64,000 nt of DNA from Orobanche coerulescens. Lineage: Eukaryota; Streptophyta; Magnoliopsida; Lamiales; Orobanchaceae. Both the position numbers and the translations under genes were made by a program. Positions 55,273 through 64,000 of this stretch are shown in pieces; within the stretch, counting starts at the first letter, position 1; each line of letters starts with the position of its first letter. Under the pieces are notes generated by a model. It searched no databases and was not told the origin of the DNA. It saw nothing but the letters and a program-made list of their open reading frames with translations. The stretch spans positions 79,440,358 to 79,504,357 of the forward strand of contig CM065814.1 of assembly GCA_033398695.1 (NCBI GenBank). The letters run 5' to 3'.

Positions 55273-57266
55273 TGCTAGGAATATGCCCTCGAATGCCACT
55301 CAGAGGATGTTGAGTGAGGGCATTGTACTTGTAATTATGTAAATCATTTATATAAGGCAATGAATGTTTCTTTATTTACTGGTAGTTACTGGCGTTCCTA
55401 ACTCGTAAATATACGTATAGAAACTAGTCTATGTATTTGAGAGCAAAATGTTCCACACCTTATTGGATAAGGAGGTCGGCACTGGAAAGTTTTATAGCTC
55501 AAATACTTAATCGTTCGAAAGTCGATGAAACTTTACTGGGTATTAAGTTTATGTGAAGACTTGTATGACGTGTTCTTTGACATGGAGAGTGCCTGTCGAA
55601 CGCTAATAGTTAGTGGGAGCACACGTTATAGGTATACTAATCGGATTAATATACTCGAACCGAATCACCGTCAATTCGTCACACGGATTTCACTCCGGGT
55701 CAGTCAATGACGGAATCGAGAGGTTGTGATAGGTATTCATGAACCTTTGACTTGAGGATTTAGTAGGGATGTGCTTGTGACGTCAATATTTTCATTAGAG
55801 TAGTTCGACCCTATAAACCGGAAGGTGGGGGTCAACCTCGACGTGCATCTTGACGGGCAAGTAGCAGGTCCTACTGAATACCAAGATAGAATTCTTTCTC
55901 CCGTTAGTGAGCGGGTTAAATGTCCCATGCGGTTATTGGCAGATGAGATCATAAGTCTTTGGCCAAAGCATTAGAGCTAGTTGTATTGGATACAAAAGAG
56001 CTCGATGATCTCGTTTTGCATTAACGCATGTATAGAGTCAAGTACAGATAGGGTTTGACCGACCGCGACCCTATAACTTTATCGGGACATTTGAAAGAAG
56101 GATTTATACGTATACTGGTATTCACTACAGAATGATTCTTGAATGATCCCAATCATTCGTTCTCAGTTGGGGTACGGTGTAGGCCGCCAGGCTGGCTAGG
56201 TGGTGCTTGTACTCTTTGGTTCCTCCCATTACTGACTGAGACGAACCTACCAAGTCGCGCAATAGTATTGACGATGGAATGAATCGAGCTTATTCTCTCA
56301 TTATTAATATTAGATATTGGATATCTAATTTATTGGACATTGGATGTCTAATTGATTTTGGGACATTGGATGTTTAAATTAATTTATTGGATAAATTAAT
56401 TTACGGTCAAATAAATTAAATATATTACTGGGTGATTAATTTAATTCATGAATATAATTATTTATTGGAGAAATTAATTATATCATTATGTATTTGATGA
56501 TTAATTAATTAGATTAATTAATCGATATAAATACATCGAAACGGAATCGGAGTTTATCTGTTTGGACTCACGGGAGTCTGAAACGGACCGAACTTGTCCA
56601 ATTCCTTCTGGTCTTGGTCTTATCCTTGGTAGGTTGATGACTAAAGACTTTTGAGATTTTATATCTCATTTTATTTAGAAAGGTGATTTGAGGTGGTTGA
56701 AGAGAGAATATATTGAAGACTTTGAAAACACTCACAACATCCATCAAGCATATATTCCAGCCGTGGGTTTTGGTTTTTGAGAGTGAGAATAGTTTTCATT
56801 TTAGTCTTCAACTTCATTTTCATCTTGTTCATTTTTCCTTCAATTTTCTTAGAGAAAGATTGAGAGAAAAATAGAGAGAAAAAGATTAAACACTTAGAGT
56901 GTAATAATCTTTATATTCAAGCTCCCATAATCTTGTTCTAGCCGTATCCATGGAGGATAACGAGATTTCGTCGTTCTGGTCGTTTCTCCGGCGCGTCGCA
57001 AGTAGTGACGCGGTACTTTCGGCGTTGGATCATCCAAGAGCTTGGAGCGAATTGGATTCGTAGAGATCAATCTAAAGCTTGGGGAATAGCTCAAGAGAAG
57101 GAATCCATTTAATCAACGGACTACAAGGGTGAGTTTCTATATCTCTTGTGTTTTATATAATATTCGTATATACGTAGCTCGATCGATCCTCGTATGGATT
57201 CGGATCGAATTAATTTTCGTTTTACCGCTTCCGTTGGGCCTTTATTTTAGGCACCGAATCCCAATA
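55273..57266 (+). repeat. 5' LTR of element E (1994 bp)
   Basis: Starts TGCTAGGAATATGCCC and ends CACCGAATCCCAATA (terminal CA changed to TA). The hairpin array at 56310-56530 has one extra duplicated unit (GGGACATTGGATGTTTAA) and leads into TATAAATA at 56526. It keeps a ~50-bp segment (about 55782-55830) that is deleted in the 3' LTR. Confidence 0.92.
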
Positions 57267-57267
57267 G

Positions 57268-57283
57268 TGGTATCGGAGCGTAG
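57268..57283 (+). promoter_or_regulatory. Primer-binding site of element E (iMet type)
   Basis: TGGTATCGGAGCGTAG, identical to that of element D, one base after the LTR. Confidence 0.88.
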
Positions 57284-58854
57284 GTCTTGCGATCGTATAT
57301 ATGATATTTAGCATTTGGAATGCTTGATTGGATGGTTTATGATTTGAAATCATAATCGCATTAATCGTTGATTTTCAATTGTTCATCTAAAAATTAATTT
57401 TTCATGATTTTATGTTACAATATAAATCTATTTTTCTTTTGAAAAACTGATTTAATTGTATAATATAAAAATAAGAAAAATATTATTTTTAGATTCGGGA
57501 AGAAAAGACGAGCCGAAAAATGACCAACTCAAGCTGGCTCGTTGGTCGCTGGGTCGCTGCGGCAGCCGCGAAATTCTTGGTCATTGGCCGGGAAGGTCAT
57601 TGGCCGGGTCAGCAACCTTCACAAAGCCGCGGGTTTGGTCCGGGCCTTGTGTTTTTGGCTCCGTTTTTTATATTTTGTTCGGTAATTAATTTTTCACAAA
57701 TTAAATTAGATTTAATTTGACTAAGATATAATTATGGTAATTTTATTCTTAGGGGAATTAATTTAATGAAGTATTTTATCATCTGGAACAAGCTAAAATT
57801 AACGGTTGTTTGAATTAATTGGATTAATTCATTTGGATGGATTAATTTATATTGATTGGATCAATATTTAGATTAATTATGAATTCCATTTATTTTAATG
57901 TGTTTGATGCATTATTTTGAATGGTGATGTGGTTCATGGACTTAGTTTTGAATCGTTCGGTTTTATTCGATTGGGTTGTAAAGGCCGTTTTGAGCCTATT
58001 TATTTTACTAGAAATATTTGTATCTAGGATGCAATTTTCAATTTAAAATTTATATCTAATGACGAAGACCGGAGGAAGATTCGTTTCGAGAAGACGAAGA
58101 TTCAAGACGAAGACTAGTCATTAGATTACGGAGTTTTTGTTTTCTAGGAACGGTCCATGAACCACATGTTGGTAGCAACTAGCTTGTGAATAGTTTTTTC
58201 ATATTGTATGAATGCCACAAACGCGCTTAAATGATTAATGTGCAAAGTGTAACGTTAATCGCGAAAATTCTCCCACAACAAATTATTAAGTTTATAAGGT
58301 TTCAAGGTTTTCCTTCCCTCCATCGAGCTTTCGGGAAATTGAAATCCAAACCGGATGTGCTATGCTTCCGAGTTATCGGGGTAGTCGTTCGGGGAGGACA
58401 GATAAATTACCGGGAGCACATTGGATGCCTTCAGTTGGAGCAAATTTTATTCCTAGAAACCTGATAGGTTGCCGGATAAGATTCAATTGTGAAACTGATT
58501 TGCGTCGATGGTATAAACTTAACTTGTTCATGAACTATAGAAACCGTACAGGTTGAGGGGAGTGAACAAGGGGAAAAAGAAGATCGAATCATCTATTATA
58601 TGGGTTGGTGTTGGACATCACTTTATGACAATTAATAGACTAGAAACCTGTTCGGTTGCCCTCTATTAAGATTTATAAAGAACTCGATCACCACTATGAA
58701 GTAGAGCGACGATACTTCTGGATTTCACATGGGAGTGTGTTGTTCCGATAAAAATAGTGGGAGCTGGGTAACAAGACCTTAATTCTATACTCAGATCATA
58801 ATATTACAAGTCACTAATTAATCTGTTATACTTAATGCAGACATAACTCTCAAT
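57284..58854 (+). other. Leader of element E with a GC-rich island
   Basis: AT-rich leader matching D, except for 57500-57660. There a GC-rich island holds CTGGCTCGTTGGTCGCTGG and two direct copies of GGTCATTGGCCGGG (57579, 57595), unrelated to the island of D. No long ORF that is shared with D. Confidence 0.7.
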
Positions 58855-59214
58855 ATGACAATGAATCCACTTGCAATTCTACTCGAGAAGAACACTCTGA
58901 TTGGACCTAACTTTGTGGACTGGCCCCGCAATCTGATGATTGTCCTCAGTATAGAGGCACTGGGATACGTCTTGGAGACGGACATTCCGGTGCCTCTTGT
59001 GTGGACCAGAGCCAATCAGGAAGAGATCGAAAACCACGAAAAGTGGGTTAAGGATGACGTAAAAGTCCGTGCTTACATGATGGCTTATATGTCTAATGAG
59101 CTTCAGAGAGCTCATGAGAAAATGACTTCTGCTAGGGAGATTCTATCTCACTTAATGGTGAGCACAGAACTGCTAGATATGAGATATCCAATCAACTGTT
59201 CGGTGCAAGGATGA
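58855..59214 (+). CDS. gag: Element E gag, N-terminal part
   Basis: ATG at 58855, 119 codons: MTMNPLAILLEKNTLIGPNF, LSIEALGYVLETDIPVPLVW, ENHEKWVKDDVKVRAYMMAY. This is the N-terminal capsid region of Copia gag (UBN2-type), which binds RNA and assembles particles. At about 59155 an 11-base deletion relative to D (which reads LTEFYGEHSRTARYE) shifts the frame, so the ORF ends in unrelated residues. The reading resumes in the next ORF, which overlaps by 4 bases. Confidence 0.85.
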   Translation: MTMNPLAILLEKNTLIGPNFVDWPRNLMIVLSIEALGYVLETDIPVPLVWTRANQEEIENHEKWVKDDVKVRAYMMAYMSNELQRAHEKMTSAREILSHLMVSTELLDMRYPINCSVQG

Positions 59215-60131
59215 AGGAAGGTGAGAAGGTTGGGGAGCAAGTCCTCAAAATGATATCTATGATCGAGAGATTGGAGGCTCTTGATTTTAAAATGGATACT
59301 TCTCTCCAAACCGATCTTATCCTACAGTCTCTTCCTTATTCCTTCTCACAGTTTGTTATGAACTTTAACTGCAATGAGATTGCATGTAATTTAGCTGGGC
59401 TAATGAACAAACGTGTGACCGCTCAGTCTCAAATTAAGACTCCGCGGATGAAGGAGTCTGCTCTTGTGATTTGTTCTGGACCTCGGAGGTCTAAGAATAA
59501 GAAGAAAAAGATCAAGAAGCAAACTGGACCACAAGTTAAGGACCTTAAGGGAAAGGGCAAGACCCCGATGGTTCCGAAGAACAAGAAGAAGAAGGATGAT
59601 TGTCTCAAGTGCGGTGAGCTAGGCCACTGGGATAGAGACTGTCCGATTCTTCATGGCGCTTCAGGTACAGAACTTTTAGTTTTGGAAACAATTTGTTCTG
59701 CTACTGTATTTTCTACTTCCTGGATACTAGATTTTGGTGCTAGTTCTCATATTTGTACCGTGAATCAGAATCTGGAACAAAGTAGGAAGCTTGGAGCTGG
59801 AGAAGTTATGATCACAGTCGGAAGCGGGCATAGTGTCGAGGCGACCGACATAGGATCACTTCTTTTGGGTTTAGAATCCGTGTTTGTTTCGACTTTAGAA
59901 GATATACTTGTTTTGCCCAAGGGGCACAAAAACATTGTATCCATTCCGGTCATGGACCGAAAAGGCTTTTCATTTTTCATTGGTGATGGTTCCTGCAAAA
60001 TTTATTTCAGAAATAAACTAGTGGGTACTGCTACATTGTTAAATGGATTGTATCATCTAAATCTCAGCAACAAAGTAGTTGTGAACACTATGACTAGAAA
60101 CGTGGTAGGGATGAAACCAATCAAGTTTTGA
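59211..60131 (+). CDS. gag-pro: Element E gag C-terminus, zinc knuckle and protease
   Basis: A 306-codon open frame. Residues 1-75 are capsid (IERLEALDFKMDTSLQTDLI, FNCNEIACNLAGLMNK). A Lys-rich basic run is at 93-128 and an intact zinc knuckle CLKCGELGHWDRDC at 131-144. The aspartic protease site is at 171-180, WILDFGASSH, where the family (and element D) has D-S-G; Ser to Phe next to the catalytic Asp probably abolishes activity. The protease body and linker (LVLPKGHKNIVSIPVMDRKG, IGDGSCKIYFRN, LVGTATLLNGLYHLNLSNK) follow. A one-base deletion near 60100 ends the ORF just before the integrase zinc finger, where D has WHLRLDH and E has a TGA in place of Trp. Confidence 0.9.
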   Translation: MKEGEKVGEQVLKMISMIERLEALDFKMDTSLQTDLILQSLPYSFSQFVMNFNCNEIACNLAGLMNKRVTAQSQIKTPRMKESALVICSGPRRSKNKKKKIKKQTGPQVKDLKGKGKTPMVPKNKKKKDDCLKCGELGHWDRDCPILHGASGTELLVLETICSATVFSTSWILDFGASSHICTVNQNLEQSRKLGAGEVMITVGSGHSVEATDIGSLLLGLESVFVSTLEDILVLPKGHKNIVSIPVMDRKGFSFFIGDGSCKIYFRNKLVGTATLLNGLYHLNLSNKVVVNTMTRNVVGMKPIKF

Positions 60132-60178
60132 AATGACATCTTAGACTTGGTCATGTTGGTCAGACAAAGGTTTACAAA

Positions 60179-60952
60179 ATGGAAAAAGATGGACTTATGG
60201 GTCCATTGGGATCGGATCCCTTTCCTACTTGTGAATCTTGCCTTAAAGACAAAATGACTAAGTCCTCCTTCACAGGGACTTTTGAAAGAGCCCCTGATAA
60301 ATTGGGATTAATCCATGGCGACGTTTGTGGTGCTTTGGAAGCAGCACGTGACGGATATCAATATTTCATTACGTTTAAAGATGATCATACTATGTATGGT
60401 TATGTATACTTAATGAAACATAAATCCGAGGCCTTTGAGAAATTCCAGGAATTCAAGGCCCTAGTCAAGAAACAAACTGGTAATCATATCAAAGCACTTC
60501 GGTCGGACCGAGGTGGCGAGTATATGAGTACGGAGTTTGACGATTTCCTCAAGGAACAAGGAATAGTTTCAGAACTAACACCTCAAGGTACTCCTCAGTT
60601 AAATGGTGTGTCAGAAAGAAGGAACCGAACCTTGTTGAACATGGTCCGTTCCATGCTGGGCTATACTGACTTACCGATTTACCTGTGGGGGTATGCACTC
60701 ATGACTGCCGCTTACATCTTGAACAGATGTCCTTCCAAATCCATTCCTAAAACTCCACATGAGATGTGGGAGGGCAGGAAACCAAGTCTTATTCATATTA
60801 GGATTTGGGGATGTCCCGCCTATGTCAAGAAGACTAAGGTGGAGAAGTTGGAAGCTAGGTCCGCGAAGGGACGTTTCATTGGATTCCCATATGGGACGAT
60901 GGGATGTCTATTCTACATGTCTGAAGATCGAAAGATCGTTTTTGCTTTATAA
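60179..60952 (+). CDS. int: Element E integrase core
   Basis: A 257-codon open frame. The second half of the HHCC zinc finger is at residues 18-24 (CESCLKD). The catalytic triad is complete: Asp48 (LIHGDVCG), Asp110 (LRSDRGGEY) and Glu146 (NGVSERRNRT), with 35 residues between the last two. The core goes on with YLWGYALMTAAYILNRCPSK, PHEMWEGRKPSL and the C-terminal KGRFIGFPYGTMGCLFY. The ATG used is internal; the natural product would be cut from a polyprotein. A TAA at 60950 replaces a codon that is open in D. Integrase inserts the cDNA into host DNA and makes the 5-bp duplication. Confidence 0.92.
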   Translation: MEKDGLMGPLGSDPFPTCESCLKDKMTKSSFTGTFERAPDKLGLIHGDVCGALEAARDGYQYFITFKDDHTMYGYVYLMKHKSEAFEKFQEFKALVKKQTGNHIKALRSDRGGEYMSTEFDDFLKEQGIVSELTPQGTPQLNGVSERRNRTLLNMVRSMLGYTDLPIYLWGYALMTAAYILNRCPSKSIPKTPHEMWEGRKPSLIHIRIWGCPAYVKKTKVEKLEARSAKGRFIGFPYGTMGCLFYMSEDRKIVFAL

Positions 60953-61107
60953 GCACACTTCCTAGAAGATTAGTTCATTCAGTCAGGCGGAGCAGGTAGA
61001 AGTATTTCTTAGAAGAATACAATGAAACTCCTCGGGAGACACCTGCGCAAGAAACTGGAACCGAACCTTCTGAAACACAAGTACAACCACCTCGTAGGTC
61101 TAGTAGG
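60953..61107 (+). pseudogene. pol: Integrase-RT linker of element E
   Basis: Short linker read in broken frames (HFLED, a TAG, GGAGRSIS, then PRETPAQETGTEPSETQVQP) matching D 38853-39000. Two stops and a frameshift separate integrase and RT. Confidence 0.75.
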
Positions 61108-62169
61108 GTGTCTCATTTACCTGAAAGGTATGGGCTTGTGCACTTGGAGGAAATAGGTCTCCATGAGGCTCCAAGTGATAGCCAAGAGACTGACCCAACG
61201 ACCTATGACCAAGCGATGGTGGATGTAGACTCCACGAAATGGCGTGAAGCTATGGAAGCTGAGATAGACTTGATGCATGTCAATCAGGTCTGGACTCTAG
61301 TAGACCGCCCCAAGGGCATAGTGCCTATTGGGAACAAGTGGATCTATAAGAGAAAGACTGATGGTGATGGCAAGGTTGACGCCTATAAGGCCAGGCTTGT
61401 GGCAAAGGGTTATACCCAGAAAGAAGGGATTGATTACCACGATACCTTCTCGCCCGTAGCCATGATCAAGCCTATTCGCATGATGCTTGCTATAGCTGCC
61501 TACCACGATTATGAGATATGGCAAATGGACGTAAAGACGGCTTTCCTTAATGGATTCCTCGAGGAGGAAATCTATATGGAGCAACCTAAAGGCTTTGTGT
61601 CCAAAGTCGATATTCAGAAAGTGTGCAAGCTTCAGCTTTCCATTTATGGACTGAAGCAAGCGTCGCGTAGTTGGAACCTTCATTTTGACGAGGCGGTCAA
61701 AGAGTTTAACTTCGTACAAAATGAAGAGGAATCTTGTGTATACAAGAGGGTTAGTTGGAGCAAGATCGCATTCTTAGTACTATATGTAGATGACATTCTA
61801 ATAATAGGAAATGATGTGGGAATGCTTAGTTCTGTGAAAGCTTGGCTTTCGAGTAATTTCTCCATGAAAGACTTGGGAGAAGCTACCTATATTCTTGGTA
61901 TTCGACTCTACCGGGATAGAGCGAAGATAAAAATAGGTCTTTCCCAAGCCCTTTATATAGATAAAATCTTAAAGCGATTTAAGATGGATGATTCTAAAAG
62001 AGGGTTCCTACCGATGCGACATGGATTAAAACTCTCCTTGAAGATGTGTCCTCAAAGTGAGGAACAACGGAAGGAAATGAGTAATATACCATATGCTTCG
62101 GTCGTGGGTAGCCTTATTATGTTATGTTGTGTACTAGGCCTGACATTGCGCATGGTGTTAGTGTGGTGA
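61108..62169 (+). CDS. rt: Element E reverse transcriptase
   Basis: A 353-codon open frame with a complete Copia RT. KWREAMEAEIDLMHVNQVWT at residues 44-63, GNKWIYKRKTDGDGKVDAYK at 75-94, ARLVAKGYTQKEGIDYHDTF at 95-114, QMDVKTAFLNGFLEEEIYME at 139-158 (catalytic Asp141), SIYGLKQASRSWN at 178-190 and the YVDD box at 226-229 (VLYVDDILIIGNDVGM). It then enters the connection (KDLGEATYILGIRLYRDRAK). All three catalytic aspartates are present. A frameshift at about 62118 (VVGSLIMLCC in place of VGSLMYAMLC) diverts the last ~20 residues and detaches RNase H. Confidence 0.93.
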   Translation: MSHLPERYGLVHLEEIGLHEAPSDSQETDPTTYDQAMVDVDSTKWREAMEAEIDLMHVNQVWTLVDRPKGIVPIGNKWIYKRKTDGDGKVDAYKARLVAKGYTQKEGIDYHDTFSPVAMIKPIRMMLAIAAYHDYEIWQMDVKTAFLNGFLEEEIYMEQPKGFVSKVDIQKVCKLQLSIYGLKQASRSWNLHFDEAVKEFNFVQNEEESCVYKRVSWSKIAFLVLYVDDILIIGNDVGMLSSVKAWLSSNFSMKDLGEATYILGIRLYRDRAKIKIGLSQALYIDKILKRFKMDDSKRGFLPMRHGLKLSLKMCPQSEEQRKEMSNIPYASVVGSLIMLCCVLGLTLRMVLVW

Positions 62170-62759
62170 GTAGGTTCCAGGCAAACCCAGGTAGGGAACA
62201 TTGGACTGCCGTAAAGAACGTTCTCAAGTACTTGAGAAGGACTAGAGATATGGTTTTGATGCATGGCGGTGGAGAATCGGATGTTGTGGGATTTACTGAT
62301 TCGGACTTCCAAGGACTGTAGAATGACTCGGTGTCTACTTCTGGTTACATATTTACTCTTAATGAAGGAGCAGTGTCTTGGCGTAGCACCAAGCAAAGCG
62401 CGACTGCTGATTCCACCTGCCAGGCTGAGTATCAAGCAGACTCGGAGGCTTCCAAGGAAGGGTTCTCGATTAAGAAGTTTCTGGGAGAACTTCAAGTGTA
62501 TCATGTGCTGAGCTGCCTGTACTGCGACAACGTCGGAGCTGTAGCATAGGCTAAGGATCTGAGGTTTCACAACAGTACCAAACATATTGAGAGGAAGTAT
62601 CATCTCGTAAGAGAATTTGTTCGCAAGGGATACATAGTGCTGCACAGAGTAGACTCAGCCGACAACATCGCTGATCCACTGACCAAGCCACTTTCTCATA
62701 GTAGTTTGGAGCGTCATCTGGAGAATATGGGTATTAGATACCATAGTGTGTGGCATTGA
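62115..62759 (+). pseudogene. pol: Element E RNase H
   Basis: Resumes in the next frame: MLCTRPDIAHGVSVVSRFQA, REHWTAVKNVLKYLRRTRDM, DVVGFTDSDFQGL and a TAG (62319), STSGYIFTLNEGAVSWRSTK, STCQAEYQADSEASKEGFSI, LYCDNVGAVA and a TAG (62547). Then HNSTKHIERKYHLVREFVRK, VDSADNIADPLTKPLSHSSL and HSVWH with the natural TGA at 62757-62759. Catalytic residues Asp (FTDSD), Glu (AEYQA) and Asp (YCDN) are kept. A ~6-bp deletion relative to D lies at LSCLYCDN. Two stops and one or two frame changes. Confidence 0.9.
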
Positions 62760-62761
62760 GT

Positions 62762-62774
62762 GCAAGTGGGAGGT
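62762..62774 (+). promoter_or_regulatory. Polypurine tract of element E
   Basis: GCAAGTGGGAGGT next to the 3' LTR start TGTTAGG at 62775. Confidence 0.8.
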
Positions 62775-64000
62775 TGTTAGGAATAGGTCCTCGAATGCCA
62801 CTCAAAGTATGTTGAGTGAGGGCATTGTACTTGTAATTATGTAAATCATTTATATAAGGCAATGAATGTTTCTTTATTTACTGGTAATTACTGGCGTTCC
62901 TAACTTGTAAATATACGTATAGAAACTGGTCCATGTATTTGAGAGCAAAACATTCCACTCCTTATTGGATAAGGAGGTCGGCACTGGAAAGTTTTATAGC
63001 TCAAATACTTAATCGTTCGCAAGTCGATGAAACTTTACTGGGTATTAAGTTTATGTGAAGACTTGTATGACGTGTTCTTTGAGATGGAGAGTGCCTGTCG
63101 AACGCTAATGGTGAGTGGGAGCACACGTTATAGGTATACCAATTGGATTAGTATACTCAAACCGACTCACCCTCAATTCGTCACACGGATTTCACTCCGG
63201 GACAGTCAATGACGGAATCGAAAGGTTGTGATAGGTATCCGTGAACCTTTGACTTGAGGATTTAGTAGGGATGTGCTTGTGACATCAACCTCGATGTGCA
63301 TCTTGACGGGCAAGTAGTAGGTCCTACTGAATACCAAGATAGAATTCTTTCTCCCGTTAGTGAGCGGGTTAAATGTCCTATGCGGTTATTGGCAGATGAG
63401 ATCATAAGTCTTTGGGCAAAGCATTAGAGCTAGTTGTATTGGATACAAAAGAGCTCGATGATCTCGTTTTGCATTAACGCATGTATAGAGTCAAGTACAG
63501 ATAGGGTTTGACCGACCGCGACCCTATAACTTTATCGGGACATTTGAAAGAAGGGTTTATACGTATACTGGTATTCACTACAGAATGATTCTTGAATGAT
63601 CCCAATCATTCGTTCTCAGTTGGGGTACGGTGTAGGCCGCCAGGCTGGCTAGGTGGTGCTTGTACTCTTTGGTTCCTCCCATTGCTGACTGAGACGAACC
63701 TACCAAGTCGCGCAATAAGATTGACGAAGGAATGAATCGAGCTTATTCTCTCATTATTAATATTAGATATTGGATATCTAATTTATTGGACATTGTATGT
63801 CTAATTGATTTTGGGACATTGGATGTCTAAATTAATTTATTGGATAAATTAATTTACGGCCAAATGAATTAAATATATTACTGGGTGATTAATTTAATTC
63901 ATGAATATAATTATTTCTTGGAAAAATTAATTATGTCATTATATATTTGATGATTAATTAATTATATTAATTAATCGATATAAATACATCAGAATAGAAT
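62775..64000 (+). repeat. 3' LTR of element E, cut by the window edge
   Basis: Starts TGTTAGGAATAGGTCC and matches the E 5' LTR for 1226 bp, including the hairpin array (about 63760-63980) up to just past the TATA box. A ~50-bp deletion near 63280 removes GTAGTTCGACCC-region sequence present in the 5' copy. Few substitutions, so E inserted fairly recently. Confidence 0.92.

Larger units (their letters stand above)
55273..64000 (+). mobile_element. Element E: Angela/BARE-like Copia element (3' end outside window)
   Basis: 5' LTR (55273-57266), iMet PBS, leader, gag-protease, integrase, RT, RNase H, PPT and 3' LTR from 62775. It is closely related to D in all parts but has fewer stops. GGTGA (55268-55272) precedes the 5' LTR and should be repeated after the 3' LTR beyond the window. 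It inserted into the chromodomain of element C. Confidence 0.92.

Overview
The window is a stretch of flowering-plant nuclear DNA made almost entirely of transposable elements. I see no host protein gene, tRNA, rRNA or CRISPR array. The evidence for a plant is Tekay-like chromoviruses, an Athila-type element with a DLGAS protease, SIRE-type Copia elements with env-like regions, Angela/BARE-like Copia elements, a plant RTE LINE 3' end, and a CACTA-like element carrying exons of a plant SHAGGY/GSK3 kinase. The species cannot be told from this sequence.

Layout. 1-4726: element A, a minus-strand Tekay-like chromovirus entering from the left edge (start of gag, leader, PBS, 3.35-kb 5' LTR). 4727-4919: a scrap of plus-strand chromovirus RNase H. 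4920-~8555: element B, a minus-strand chromovirus reduced to its 3' LTR, chromodomain and integrase C-terminus. ~8556-52297: a multi-level nest. The outer layer is an old, decayed SIRE-like Copia element (S1, plus). Into S1 went an Athila-like element (10447-19443, TSD TTTTG), a 5'-truncated RTE LINE (19507-20213, 17-bp TSD) and a younger SIRE (S2, 21317-48959, TSD AAAGT). The 3' LTR of S2 was split by an Angela-like Copia element (D, 33048-47981, TSD GTATT). The 3' LTR of D was split in turn by a CACTA-like DNA transposon (41051-46399) holding five exon remnants of a GSK3-type kinase. 52316-52434: a small fold-back element. 52438-55272: two more chromovirus LTRs, the second with a chromodomain remnant. 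55273-64000: element E, a second Angela-like Copia element whose 3' LTR runs off the right edge.

Coding capacity. No element looks fully intact. E is closest to autonomous: separate open gag, protease, integrase and reverse-transcriptase segments with a YVDD box, joined by a few frameshifts and stops. S2 carries YVND in place of YVDD and DNG in the protease. S1 has lost the integrase glutamate. The Athila-like element has no reverse transcriptase, RNase H or integrase and must have depended on a helper.

The most unexpected pattern is in the LTR promoters. Just upstream of the TATA box, most LTR families here carry an array of short dyad-symmetric words: GTGCCGCGGCAC in chromovirus A and in the unrelated Athila-like element, TTACGTACGTAA in chromovirus C, GCATTTAATGC in SIRE, and six back-to-back AT-rich hairpins, mostly with a TGG apex, in the Angela-like elements. 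The Athila-like element repeats its array internally, ahead of a second TATA-like box, a possible intron and the env-like ORF, which looks like an internal promoter.
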